Shown here: positions 17,698 to 30,569 of the stretch, in pieces
How positions within the stretch are numbered: position 1 is the stretch's first letter
Layout: every line of letters begins with the position of its first letter
Assembly (NCBI RefSeq): GCF_003122365.1
Contig: NZ_CP029254.1
Span: 6,822,001 to 6,886,000, forward strand
Direction: 5' to 3'
Length of the DNA: 64,000 nt
Source: Streptomyces spongiicola
GTDB taxonomy: Bacteria; Actinomycetota; Actinomycetes; Streptomycetales; Streptomycetaceae
Notes under the pieces: generated by a model
The model's database searches: none
What the model was told of the DNA's origin: nothing
The model's input: only the letters and a program-made list of their open reading frames with translations
Position numbers and translations under genes: made by a program

Positions 17698-18456
17698 TCA
17701 CTGACCGGGGGTGACGGACTTCTCGACCTCCGCGAGGGTGGCGCTGTCGACCAGACCGGTGTCCTCCAGGACCTCCAGGTGATCCAGGACCGTCTGGTTG
17801 GCCTGCCGTGCATGACGGCGGATCAGGTCGTTCTGGGTGGCCGCCCGTACCTCCGCGATGGTGGCGAAGATCTTTCCGTGCGAGGAGCGCAGAACGTTGG
17901 CGAAGAGACGGTCGAACTCGGCCCCGCGGGAGTTCTCCAACTGCCGTACCCATTCCTGCTGTTCATCCGTCGCCTCGTCGGGAATCGGCACCCCCAGGAT
18001 CTTCGCGTCCTCCCGGACCAGTTGGTCGAGCTTGCTGTGACCGTCAAGCAGATGCAGACCGGCGCGCTTGACGGCCTCGCTCGACGCGTTCGTCTGGGCC
18101 AGCCGGCCCGCCGGGATCTCCCACAGTCCGGCCTGGCGCACCTTGACCAGGAACGTCTTGTCGATCTCCGTCACCGGCTGCGGCCCGGCCGGAGCCTGCC
18201 CGGCCTCGTCCGCCGCGCCGTCCTTCTGCGCGCCGGTCGCATGGCCGGTGCCGGACGAGTGCCCGTAGCCCTCCCCTGCGCCCTGGCCGTAGCTGCCCTG
18301 TGCGGCGATTCCGGCCTGTGCCTGTGCGGCCGGAGCGTCGTCGTCACCTTCCCGGGTCGCGATCAGCACGGTCGCGATGACCGCGCACACGGCGGCGACG
18401 GCGGCCAGGGTCCGCAAGGGGGTTCCGGACTCTGCTGCACGTCTGTTCGGACTCAT
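17698..18456 (-). CDS. DUF4142 family protein, membrane-anchored
   Basis: Protein of 252 residues. The N terminus has a hydrophobic segment (LAAVAAVCAVIATVLIA), then a Gly/Ala/Ser-rich spacer, then a DUF4142 helical domain (about 115-250: DKTFLVKVRQAGLWEIPAGR, HSKLDQLVREDAKILGV, FDRLFANVLRSSHGKIFATI). DUF4142 is a ferritin-like helical family of unknown biochemical role, often with stress genes. The ATG at 18456 has a strong GGAGG five bases upstream and removes 24 unrelated residues from the longest frame. It follows a SpoIIE phosphatase gene in the same direction after a 304-bp repeat-filled gap. Confidence 0.88.
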   Translation of the reverse strand: MSPNRRAAESGTPLRTLAAVAAVCAVIATVLIATREGDDDAPAAQAQAGIAAQGSYGQGAGEGYGHSSGTGHATGAQKDGAADEAGQAPAGPQPVTEIDKTFLVKVRQAGLWEIPAGRLAQTNASSEAVKRAGLHLLDGHSKLDQLVREDAKILGVPIPDEATDEQQEWVRQLENSRGAEFDRLFANVLRSSHGKIFATIAEVRAATQNDLIRRHARQANQTVLDHLEVLEDTGLVDSATLAEVEKSVTPGQ

Positions 18457-18577
18457 GATGCCTCCGGGCTCCGCCTGGTCTTCGTGCCCGTTCATGTGGT
18501 CGGGCGCTGTCTGCGGGACTACTGGCACGCCACGCAGACAGCAGTACGGACAGGGGCGCCGGTGTGTTCACCGCCCG

Positions 18578-18694
18578 CCTGGATTCGCGGCAGTCCTGGA
18601 TTCGCGGGAATCGCTGGATTCGCGGGAATCGCTGGATTCGCGGGAGTCCTGGATTCGCGGGAATCGCTGGATTCGCGGGAGTCCTGGATTCGAG
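18578..18694. repeat. 17/18-bp tandem repeats (CTGGATTCGCGGGAATCG)
   Basis: Seven units start at 18578, 18595, 18613, 18631, 18648, 18666 and 18683, alternating 17 and 18 bp. They fill the gap between the DUF4142 start (18456) and the SpoIIE phosphatase stop (18761). The rest of the gap holds no gene. Confidence 0.9.
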
Positions 18695-18760
18695 GACGGT
18701 GGCGGGCGCGGTCCAGCGCCTCAGCCGCCATGCGCCGACGACGTGCCCGCCAGGTGCCCG

Positions 18761-20011
18761 CTATGTGCCGGCTTCCGCCCGGCTGTGACGGGTGCGTTGG
18801 GTGCGTTGGGTGCGGCGGGTGTGGCGGGTACGGGTGCCGGCCCCGTGCCAGTCCAGGCACAGCGCCGCGGCATCGTCCTGGAGCCGTCCGTCGCAGGCGT
18901 GGGACACCGCTTCGGTCAGGGCCCGCACGACCTCCCGCGGGTGCTCCGAGGCGGTGTCCAGGACGAGTCCGGGCAGGTCGACGCTCTGCGCCCGGCGTTC
19001 CTGCATGCCGTCCGTGTAGAGCAGGAGGCGGTCGCCCGGGCGCAGGTCCAGGTCCTGCGCCCGGTACGGGTCGGGTGTCGGCACCCCGAACGGCAGATGG
19101 GCGTCGAGCCGGACTTCGCCGACCCGGCCGTCGCGGAGCCGCAGCGGCCACAGATGGCCCGCGTTGACCACGCGCGCTCCGGATCCGTCCAGGGCGACGC
19201 GCAGAAGGAGCCCGGTGGCCAGGGCGTCGCGGCCGTGGTCGAGGACGGCCTGGTGGATCCGGTGCGCCTGCTCGGTCAGGTCGCCCCCGTCCCGGCGGGC
19301 GCCCCGTGACGCGTTGACCAGCAGAGTCGCCAGCAGGGCGGAGTTGACGTCATGGCCCATGGCATCGGTGACCGACAGATGCAGTGTGTCGTGGTCGAGG
19401 GTGTAGTCGTAGGTGTCGCCGGAGATGGCGTCGGCGGGGACCAGCGCCGCGGCGAACGTGAACTGCGCCGCCTCGCAGCAGGACGCCGAGGGCAGGAGCT
19501 GCCGTTGGATCTCGGCGGCCAGGCTGACCGGGGTGGTGCGCTGGCCCCAGTGGTAGAGGTCCGTGAAGCGGCGGTCCGTGACGATCATGTACGCAAGCGC
19601 GCGGGCGGTCTCCTCGACCTGCTCCACCACCTCGTCACCGGCATCGGGCAGGGTCAGTTCGAGCAGGCCGATGGTGTCGCCCCGGTTGGTGACGGGCACG
19701 ATCACCCGCTCGCCCCGCTCGCCCCGCTCGCCCCGCTCGCCCTCGCGCAGCCGCGCCGGCCGCTGGGTGCGCAGGACCTCGTCGTAGCGGCTGCCGGTCA
19801 GTTCGATCTGTTCCGCGTGGCGGCCCTTCCGGGTGGCGATGTCCTCGCCGACCCGTACCAGTCTCCGGCCGACGATGTCGACGATCAGGAACGACACATG
19901 CCGCGCGCCGAGCCGCTCCCGCAGATCGCGGGCGACGACTTCGACGGACTCCACCGGTGCGGCGTCCTCGGCGGCGGCGAGCGTCTCCGCCAGCCCGTTC
20001 CGGTGCTGCAT
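18761..20011 (-). CDS. SpoIIE-type PP2C protein phosphatase
   Basis: Serine/threonine phosphatase of 416 residues, probably acting on an anti-anti-sigma (STAS) protein. Residues about 20-165 form a GAF-like sensor with an in-frame GERGERGERGER repeat. The SpoIIE domain follows: LAAEIQRQLLPS, PADAISGDTYDYTLD and DAMGHDVNSALLATLLVN with metal-binding Asp, AGHLWPLRLRDG, LLLYTDGMQERR, DDAAALCLDWHG. The C terminus is an Arg/Thr repeat tail from short DNA repeats. The ATG at 20011 has GGGGAGA upstream. It is divergent from the poly-HAMP kinase gene, so the two may be co-regulated. Confidence 0.92.
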   Translation of the reverse strand: MQHRNGLAETLAAAEDAAPVESVEVVARDLRERLGARHVSFLIVDIVGRRLVRVGEDIATRKGRHAEQIELTGSRYDEVLRTQRPARLREGERGERGERGERVIVPVTNRGDTIGLLELTLPDAGDEVVEQVEETARALAYMIVTDRRFTDLYHWGQRTTPVSLAAEIQRQLLPSASCCEAAQFTFAAALVPADAISGDTYDYTLDHDTLHLSVTDAMGHDVNSALLATLLVNASRGARRDGGDLTEQAHRIHQAVLDHGRDALATGLLLRVALDGSGARVVNAGHLWPLRLRDGRVGEVRLDAHLPFGVPTPDPYRAQDLDLRPGDRLLLYTDGMQERRAQSVDLPGLVLDTASEHPREVVRALTEAVSHACDGRLQDDAAALCLDWHGAGTRTRHTRRTQRTQRTRHSRAEAGT

Positions 20012-20374
20012 CCCGGTCTCCCCGCTGTCCGTGCCTCGTCCCGTAGAACCTGCATCCGCGGGAAACCTATCCGGCGAAGAGTTCCGTACCAACCGCGACG
20101 CGTTCCGCGTTCGCCGGGTCGGGCGCATCGTCGCCGGCACCCGCCGACCGACTTCCGCCGCCTGCCGACTGCCGCATGTCGCCTGTCCGATACGCGCAGG
20201 GGCGCAGGTCACGCGGAGGGTCGCGGCACGGTACGCTGCCTCGTATTTTGTCGTACGACAACGATTCCCGGATCGACGGTGCGGCGGAGTACGGGGGTTG
20301 GCCCTCCGCCGGAGGGCCGCTGCGCTCCACCCGTCGCACACGGGCGGAGCAGGGTCGGGCTAACGAGGGCGGTC
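20012..20374. promoter_or_regulatory. Divergent promoter region with 14-bp palindrome
   Basis: This 363-bp region separates the SpoIIE phosphatase (minus) from the poly-HAMP kinase (plus) and must hold promoters for both. The perfect 14-bp palindrome TTGTCGTACGACAA lies at 20248-20261 in an AT-richer pocket (TCGTATTTTG just before it). It is a good operator candidate. No complete -35/-10 pair could be fixed. Confidence 0.45.
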
Positions 20375-24670
<4,296 letters not shown>

Positions 24671-24755
24671 CGCATGCGCGCGCCGCGGCGAAGACCCACC
24701 GCCCGATGACGCACCGCCCTGCTCACCGCCCGCACCCCGAGGAGTCCGCAGCGCC

Positions 24756-27311
24756 ATGAGCCGAACCGAGCCCGCCGGGAACCCGCCCGGTGACGAAGCG
24801 CTGCTCACCGCCGGGTGCGAGCCGGCGACCGGCTCCGGCTCGCACCCCGCGCCCCGACCGGGGACGGGCCCGGCATACGCCCCCGCACCCGGGCCGAGCC
24901 CGCTGCCCCCGGCGGCGGCCCCCGGCACGCCGCTCCTTCCCACCGCCTCGCCGGACGCCTCGCCGGACGGCGCACCGGACCGCACCTCCAGCGCCGGCCG
25001 GCTGGCGGCCACCGTGGAACGGCTCCGCAAGGAGGTCCGCGCCGCACACGCGGCCGCCGACGGACGGGCCCTGATCGAACTCGCCAAGGGCGTCCTGATC
25101 GAGCGGCTCAGCTGCGGCCCCGCGCAGGCGGCGGCCCAGCTCGCCGAACTCGCCGGCCAGGCGGGCCTGTCGCAGCTCGAACTCGCGGCCGACATCGTCA
25201 ACCAGGCCGCCCGCGACGAGGTCGCCGACATCGCGAGCGAGTTCGTCCGGCGCGCCCACGGCGACCCCGACGAGGACGGACCCGACCGCTCCGTCTCCGT
25301 GCGGCTGCGCACGGCCGAGAGCGCCGCGCTGGCCTCCGGCGACACCCAGGCGGTCGCCGAGTCGCTGCTCCAGCACGCCCTCGCCCCGCTCGGTGCCACC
25401 GCCGTCGCCGTGTGGACCGCTGCCACGGACGGTTCCCTCTCGCTCAGCGGCCACGCCGGCTTCAGCGCGGAGGAGGCCACCCGCTGGCGGTATGTGCCGC
25501 CCGGCGTGGCCACCGTCGCCCGTCAGGCGCTCGGCGCCCGGCGCCCGGTGCACATCCCGTCGCTCACGGAGGCGGGCGTTCCGTCCATCGGCCACAGCCG
25601 TACGGCGGACGGCGGCCGGGTCGCCCTCCCGGCCGGAACCGGCGGCAGGATCCATGGGGTCCTGGAGATCTGCTGGCCCCGTCTACTCCCGCCCCGGTCG
25701 CCCGCCGTCGAGCGCCAGCTCGACGCCCTGGCCGAACTGTGCGCCCACACCCTGGAGAGCGCCCCCGCCGCGGGGCCGCAGGCGCCGCCGGAGCGCACCG
25801 ACGTGTCCGAACTCGTGGAACTCACCGAAGGACTGCACGACCCGGCGCTCGTCCTCACCCCGCACCTCGACGGCGAGGGCCGTCTCACCGACTTCCGGGT
25901 CCGCCACGCCAACAGCCGCTTCCTCGACCCGGCCGGCCGGCCCCGCAGCGCCGTCAGCGGTGCCCTGCTGCTCGAGGCGTACCCCATGGCCGCCGCGGAC
26001 AGCGACCTCTTCGACAAGGTCGAACGCGTCTACGCGACAGGTGAGCCGTTCCGGGCCAGGCGGATGACCCTCACCGCCCTGGTCGACCAGGTTCCCCTCG
26101 ACACCCTCGCCGACCTCAGCATCAGCCGCCACGGCCACGCCGTGCTGCTCATCTGGCGCATCGAGGACGAGACCGCGCGCCTGGCCAGTCTGCTTCAGCA
26201 CGCCCAGCGCCTGGGCCGCATCGGCGGCTTCGAGGAGAACCTGGTCAGCGGCGAGGTGACCTGGAACGGGCAGCTGTTCGCCCTCTACGGCCGCGCGGTC
26301 ACCGACGGCCCCGTCCACCTGGAGGACCTCTCCTCCCACGCCCACCCCGACGACGCGGTCACCATCGGCCGCTTCCTCCAGGCCGTGCTGCACCACCGGC
26401 GGCCGGCGTCCACCGCGTTCCGCCTTCAGCGCCCCGACGGCGTGACCCGCCACATCCGGGTCATCGCCGAGCCCGTCCTGGACGCCGAGCACCGGCTCGT
26501 CGCCGTACGAGGGGCCTACCAGGACATCTCCTCGCAGCACTGGACCGAGGTCGCGCTGGCCGCCACCCGCGACCAACTGGCGCACACCGAGAAGGAGTCG
26601 GCCGAACGCAACCGGCTCGCACTGCAACTCCAGCACGCCATCATGCCGCCGAGCCGCGCGCCCCTCGACGCCCCCGGGCTCGAGGTCGCCGTCCGCTACC
26701 GGCCGGCGGAGTCGGAGTCCCTGGTCGGCGGTGACTGGTACGACGCCGTCGTGCTGCCGTCCAAGCGCATCCTGCTGTGTGTCGGCGACGTCGCGGGCCA
26801 CGGCATCGAGGCGGCCACCGGCATGGTCGTCCTGCGCAACGCGGTACGCGGCCTCGCGGTCACCGGAGCGGGCCCGGCCCAGCTGCTGTCCTGGCTGAAC
26901 ATAGTGGCGCACCACCTGACGGAGCACGTCACCGCCACCGCCGTCTGCGGACTGTACGACCCGGAGACCCGTATGCTGCGCTGGGCCAGGGCGGGACACC
27001 TTCCCCCGGTCCTCGTCCGGGGTGACGACGCCGGCATCCTCCCCATGCCGGGAGGGCTGCTCCTCGGCGCCCTCGGGGACGCCCGGTACCAGGAGTCCGA
27101 CGTCCAACTGGAGCCGGGCGACACGCTGCTGATGTACACCGACGGCCTCGTCGAGCGCCGGGACACCTCGGTCCACGACTCCCTGACGCAGCTGCTGGGC
27201 ACGGCCGGGGTCGCGTCGGCGACCCTCGACCGGCGGCTGGACCACATGCTCACCCACAGCAAGTCCGACACCGACGACGACACCTGCCTCATCGGCGTAC
27301 GGGTCCTCTGA
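24756..27311 (+). CDS. ANTAR/GAF/PAS-SpoIIE protein phosphatase
   Basis: Multi-domain phosphatase of 851 residues. After a low-complexity start (to about 80) comes an ANTAR-like helix bundle (LIELAKGVLIERLSCGPAQA, about 105-150). A GAF domain (about 190-345), a PAS-like region (about 360-500), a second PAS (RIGGFEENLVSGEVTWNGQL, about 490-600) and a SpoIIE PP2C domain follow (about 640-851: AIMPPSRAPLDAPGLEVAVRY, GGDWYDAVVL, GDVAGHGIEAA, MYTDGLVERRD, DDDTCLIGVRVL). The gene follows the kinase by 85 bases and is likely co-transcribed with it. A GAGGAG lies 12 bases before the ATG. The probable substrate is a STAS protein such as that at 28326-28700 (inference). Confidence 0.92.
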   Translation: MSRTEPAGNPPGDEALLTAGCEPATGSGSHPAPRPGTGPAYAPAPGPSPLPPAAAPGTPLLPTASPDASPDGAPDRTSSAGRLAATVERLRKEVRAAHAAADGRALIELAKGVLIERLSCGPAQAAAQLAELAGQAGLSQLELAADIVNQAARDEVADIASEFVRRAHGDPDEDGPDRSVSVRLRTAESAALASGDTQAVAESLLQHALAPLGATAVAVWTAATDGSLSLSGHAGFSAEEATRWRYVPPGVATVARQALGARRPVHIPSLTEAGVPSIGHSRTADGGRVALPAGTGGRIHGVLEICWPRLLPPRSPAVERQLDALAELCAHTLESAPAAGPQAPPERTDVSELVELTEGLHDPALVLTPHLDGEGRLTDFRVRHANSRFLDPAGRPRSAVSGALLLEAYPMAAADSDLFDKVERVYATGEPFRARRMTLTALVDQVPLDTLADLSISRHGHAVLLIWRIEDETARLASLLQHAQRLGRIGGFEENLVSGEVTWNGQLFALYGRAVTDGPVHLEDLSSHAHPDDAVTIGRFLQAVLHHRRPASTAFRLQRPDGVTRHIRVIAEPVLDAEHRLVAVRGAYQDISSQHWTEVALAATRDQLAHTEKESAERNRLALQLQHAIMPPSRAPLDAPGLEVAVRYRPAESESLVGGDWYDAVVLPSKRILLCVGDVAGHGIEAATGMVVLRNAVRGLAVTGAGPAQLLSWLNIVAHHLTEHVTATAVCGLYDPETRMLRWARAGHLPPVLVRGDDAGILPMPGGLLLGALGDARYQESDVQLEPGDTLLMYTDGLVERRDTSVHDSLTQLLGTAGVASATLDRRLDHMLTHSKSDTDDDTCLIGVRVL

Positions 27312-27339
27312 GCCGGTGCGCCGCCGGCGGCGCACCGGC
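27312..27339. terminator. 28-bp perfect inverted repeat, likely bidirectional terminator
   Basis: Starting directly after the phosphatase stop codon, the 28 bases are their own reverse complement: arms GCCGGTGCGCCGCC and GGCGGCGCACCGGC. It lies between convergent genes (the phosphatase and DUF4235). No U-tract follows, as usual in Streptomyces. Confidence 0.75.
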
Positions 27340-27447
27340 CAACGGGGCGGTCGTGGCCGATGCCGTGAGCGGTGCCGTCGCCGTTGCCGGTGCCGTGAGC
27401 GCGACAGGGCCAGACAGGCCGGGGGCGCCGGTCGGTCCCGGCGCCGG

Positions 27448-27759
27448 TCAGTCCCTGCCGGACCTGTCGCCACTGGGCCAGACGCCCGTCGCCCGGTGCA
27501 CGGCCTTGGCCCCTGACCGGTCGACGACACTGCGTACGACGGCGAAGATGGCACCCTGGACCGCTGCCGCGAGCAGGATCTCGCCCCACTCGCGGTCGGG
27601 GTCCAGGGCGTCGGGAGCGTCGTCCTCGTGGCGCAGCACCTTCCACGCCTTCTGGAACGCCATCCCGGCGAGCGCGCCGCCGGCCCAGCCCAGGGCGAAG
27701 CCGACCGGCTTGTAGACGAGCGGAACCCTGCCTTTCCGTTTCAGTTTCATCTTGCTCAT
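27448..27759 (-). CDS. DUF4235 family membrane protein
   Basis: Protein of 103 residues with two hydrophobic segments (VGFALGWAGGALAGMAFQKAW and EILLAAAVQGAIFAVVRSVV), the usual DUF4235 layout. The start MSKMKLKRKGR is basic. The ATG at 27759 follows AAGGGGGACGC. It converges on the SpoIIE phosphatase across the inverted repeat at 27312-27339. The function of DUF4235 is not known. Confidence 0.88.
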   Translation of the reverse strand: MSKMKLKRKGRVPLVYKPVGFALGWAGGALAGMAFQKAWKVLRHEDDAPDALDPDREWGEILLAAAVQGAIFAVVRSVVDRSGAKAVHRATGVWPSGDRSGRD

Positions 27760-28325
27760 GCGTCCCCCTTCACCGTTGCCTTCTCACCGTTGCCTTGAGC
27801 ACACGTGCCGTCGTTGTGTGTGAGGCCGCACACCGTATCCCGTACCTCACGGGCGTTTCGTGTGGCGCGTGCCCCCTGCGGCAGTGTGTACACCTGACGG
27901 CCCCCCCGTGCAGTCGCGGTTTCGCTCGCCCCGGGCCAGGCAACGACCGCGTCGGGTGCGTCGGGTGCGTCGGGTGCGTCGGGTGCGTCGGGTGCGTCGG
28001 GTGCGTCGGGTGCGTCCGGTGCGTCCGGTGGATCGGGTGGGGGCGGTGCCCTGCGAACGGCAAGCCACCCGCAGACCGAAGGCCGGGGTGAAGGCCGGGG
28101 TGAAGGCCCGGGCCGCCGTCGAGCGGGCGCAGCGGGGGACCGACGGCCGCGCCTCGGGCAACGGCGGCATGTGCGCTCCATGACCCGGGGGCGGTCGGAC
28201 GGCGCGGGAACGCGCCCGGACGGAGCTTGGCCCGCGCGCGGTCGGCGCGGGAATGCGCCCGGACGGAGCACAGGTTGACACCCGTTCATCTGGAAGTCGG
28301 CCGATGAGTTTGCTAGACGTGGGGG
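27760..28325. other. Gene-free divergent region with tandem repeats
   Basis: About 570 bases between the DUF4235 and STAS gene starts. It includes the 9-bp array at 27949-28029, a GGTGAAGGCCGG duplication near 28085-28110, and a TTGACA at 28275-28280 that could be a -35 element for the STAS gene, although no good -10 lies 16-18 bp away. No gene is supported. Confidence 0.4.
27949..28029. repeat. 9-bp GCGTCGGGT tandem array
   Basis: Seven perfect GCGTCGGGT units (27949-28011) followed by two GCGTCCGGT variants (28012-28029). Confidence 0.92.
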
Positions 28326-28700
28326 ATGCATGAACGCGACCGCACCCCATCGGCCCCGGGTACCGCGCTCGGCGTCCTCAGTTGCAGCCGGCGAGGCAAC
28401 GCCTGGGTCATCACGCTGGGCGGCGACCTCGGTCCGGACGCGCTGGCCGGTGTGTCCCGCCGACTCGACCGCGCACTCGACGAGGGTCGCGCCATCGTGA
28501 TGGACACCAAGTCGGTCACCTCCGCCGATCCGGCCATGCTCACCCTCCTCATGAAGCTCCAGGAGGAGGCTTCGCTCTATGTGGCCGCACCCTCGCCTCC
28601 CGTGCGGGAGCTTCTTGCGAGGCCCGGCCCCCACACCTCGGTCCGTACCGTCACCTCGCTCGGAGAGGCCCTGGACGCGATCGGCGCCGGGGCCGCCTGA
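28326..28700 (+). CDS. STAS-domain protein (anti-anti-sigma type)
   Basis: A 124-residue STAS-fold protein: GVLSCSRRGNAWVITLGGDL opens the first strands, AIVMDTKSVTSADPAMLTLL matches the conserved loop and helix where the regulatory Ser/Thr sits, and SLYVAAPSPPVRELLARPG follows. In partner-switching systems such proteins release a sigma factor by binding its anti-sigma kinase and are switched on by SpoIIE-type phosphatases, two of which are within 10 kb. The phosphorylatable residue is probably Ser in VTSADPA, but this family is divergent. The ATG lies after GTGGGGG. Confidence 0.78.
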   Translation: MHERDRTPSAPGTALGVLSCSRRGNAWVITLGGDLGPDALAGVSRRLDRALDEGRAIVMDTKSVTSADPAMLTLLMKLQEEASLYVAAPSPPVRELLARPGPHTSVRTVTSLGEALDAIGAGAA

Positions 28701-29270
28701 CGGCCTGACGGTGCGACATGGCCTCACAGCCCTCACAGCCCTCACAGCCCTCACAGCCCTCACAGCCCTCACAGCCCTCATGGCTTGACGGGCTCATGGC
28801 CTGGCGGTCCGACCGCCTCCCGGCTTGACCGCCTCCCGGCCCTCCATGAAGGACCGTCGGGTCCTGCCGAGCGTCTGCCCTCCGCCCGGTCATGGAGGCC
28901 TTCCCCGGGGTGGGGCCCGGCGAGCGAGCCTCAGGCACAAATGTCCGTGGCATATGACTAGCGCCCGAGTCGAGCCCGTCTCCTCGCGCCTCCTTGAGTC
29001 TTCTTGATCCTCTTCGGCTCTCTTCGACCCTCCTTGGCCCTCCTTGGCCCTCCTTGGCCCTCCTTGGCCATCTTGGTTCTCCGTGGCCCTCCTCGGGTTC
29101 CCTGCGGGTTTCCCCCGCCTCGCCCCGCGCTGCCTCGCCCCGCCCCGCCTCGTTGCCTCTCGCCCTGGCGGAGGCCTTCCGGGCCGCCGGGGCGGGTCGC
29201 CGCCCTCTCCGGCTTTCGCGATGGGGCGGCCCGGGAGTTTCCCGGCCCCGGCCACGGGCAACCCGGCAAT
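28701..29270. other. Gene-free region with two tandem arrays
   Basis: About 570 bases. It holds six CTCACAGCC units (28723-28776), a TCCTTGGCCC 10-bp array (about 29030-29070), and GACGGGCTCATGGCCTGGCGG-like short repeats. No coding feature is supported, and no promoter for the downstream oxidoreductase was recognised. Confidence 0.5.
28723..28776. repeat. Six 9-bp CTCACAGCC tandem repeats
   Basis: Six perfect units just downstream of the STAS gene; the array breaks into CTCATGGC. Confidence 0.92.
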
Positions 29271-30260
29271 ATGGTGCAAATCGGATATGTGATGCTGGCC
29301 GAGCAGGCCGGCCCACGACAGCTCGTCGATCACGCGATGCACGCGGAGGACGTCGGGTTCGACTTCTCCATGACCTCCGACCAGGCATCTCCCCGGCTGC
29401 GCGCCCAGGGGCACTCACCGTATGCCTGGAGCGTGCTGGGCGCGGTGGCGCAGGCCACGACCGAGATTCCGCTGATGACCTTCGCGACTTGCCCGACGAT
29501 GAGATACCACCCAGCCGTCGTCGCGCAGAAGGCGGCGACGCTCCAGATCCTCTCCGAGGGGAGGTTCCGGCTCGGCCTGGGACCGGGGGAGAACCTCAAC
29601 GAGCACATCGTCGGGGACTGGCCGTCCGCCGCCGATGTGCGTCTCGAGATGCTCGGTGAGGCGGCCGGCATCATCCGGGAGCTGTTCCGGGGGGAGCACG
29701 TCAGCAGGCGGGGAGGGCACTTCACCGTGGACTCCGCCAAGCTGTGGGACCTGCCGGACCAGCCGCCGCCGATCGGCTTCGCCGTCTCGGACGAGCGTTC
29801 GTGCGGACTCGCCGGCCGGCTGGCCGATTTCATGATCGCGGTCAGGCCGGAGCGCTCGCTCACGGAGTCCTTCGAGCGGGCCGGGGGATCGGGCAAGCCC
29901 CGCGTCGGGCAGCTGGTCGTCTGCTACGACACCGACCGCGAGGCCGCGGTCCGGCGGGCGCACGAGCAGTTCAGGTGGTTCGGCATGGGCGGGAAGGCGA
30001 AAGCGGAACTTGTGAACCCCGACTCGTTCGAGGCGGCCACCCGGTTTGTACGGCCCGAGGACGTGGCGGAGGCCATCCCCTGCGGAGACGACCCGGAGGC
30101 GGTCGTGGACGCGGTGCGGGGCTTCGTCGGCGCGGGCTTCACCGAGGTGGCCCTCGTGCAGATCGGCGGCCGCGCACAGCACGACTTCCTGACATGGGCC
30201 GAGGAGAAGCTCCTGTCCGAGTTGCACACGCTCGGCGGGGGCGGCGCCGTCGCGGCCTGA
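29271..30260 (+). CDS. F420-dependent LLM-class oxidoreductase
   Basis: Luciferase-like (beta/alpha)8-barrel enzyme of 329 residues, close to the F420-dependent glucose-6-phosphate dehydrogenase-like group. The sequence opens MVQIGYVMLAEQAGPRQLVD and shows MTSDQASPRL, FATCPTMRYHPAVVAQKAAT, LGLGPGENLNEHIVGDWP and GFAVSDERSCGLAGRLADFM, blocks typical of that subfamily. The substrate is not predictable. No clear ribosome site precedes the ATG; there is no upstream homology to favour another start. The gene stands alone, with a CRISPR-like repeat set starting 7 bp after its stop. Confidence 0.9.
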   Translation: MVQIGYVMLAEQAGPRQLVDHAMHAEDVGFDFSMTSDQASPRLRAQGHSPYAWSVLGAVAQATTEIPLMTFATCPTMRYHPAVVAQKAATLQILSEGRFRLGLGPGENLNEHIVGDWPSAADVRLEMLGEAAGIIRELFRGEHVSRRGGHFTVDSAKLWDLPDQPPPIGFAVSDERSCGLAGRLADFMIAVRPERSLTESFERAGGSGKPRVGQLVVCYDTDREAAVRRAHEQFRWFGMGGKAKAELVNPDSFEAATRFVRPEDVAEAIPCGDDPEAVVDAVRGFVGAGFTEVALVQIGGRAQHDFLTWAEEKLLSELHTLGGGGAVAA

Positions 30261-30569
30261 GGAGGCGTACTCCCGGACGTGCGTGGGCCGGCGGCTGAAG
30301 GCCGTGGTGGCGCCCCGGCAGGCGGCGTGCTCCCGGACGTGCGTGGGGCCTGCGCGCGGGGCACCGGCCCGGTCGTCGACGTGGAGGGTGTTCCCGGACG
30401 TGCGTGGGGCCTGCCCTCGGGCGGGGGGTGGCACGGTGGCGCGGGAGCGGGTCGGGGGCGAGGCGGACCCCTCGCCCCCCGTCGCCGCCTCTTCGGCACC
30501 GGTCGCCGGGGCAGACGAGCGGACACCCGGGGCACCGGCGGGTGCGCCACCGGTGCGGGCGGGCCCGCG
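30261..30569. other. Convergent intergenic region containing CRISPR-like repeats
   Basis: About 310 bases between the oxidoreductase stop and the esterase stop. The left half is the three-repeat set at 30267-30414. The right half has no gene or repeat. Confidence 0.5.
30267..30414. CRISPR. Three-repeat CRISPR-like mini-array (type I-E-like spacing)
   Basis: Near-identical units occur at 30267-30292, 30327-30353 and 30388-30414, built on TCCCGGACGTGCGTGGGGCC. The spacers at 30293-30326 and 30354-30387 are both 34 bases and unrelated. The 60-61 bp period and, on the minus strand, an end in GGGAACAC or GGGAGCAC resemble actinobacterial type I-E arrays. Against it: only three repeats, a weak hairpin, and no cas genes in the window. 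Confidence 0.45.

Noticed and set aside
28275..28280. Housekeeping promoter for the STAS gene at TTGACA
   Set aside because: No -10-like hexamer at 16-18 bases; only a more distant TAGACG.
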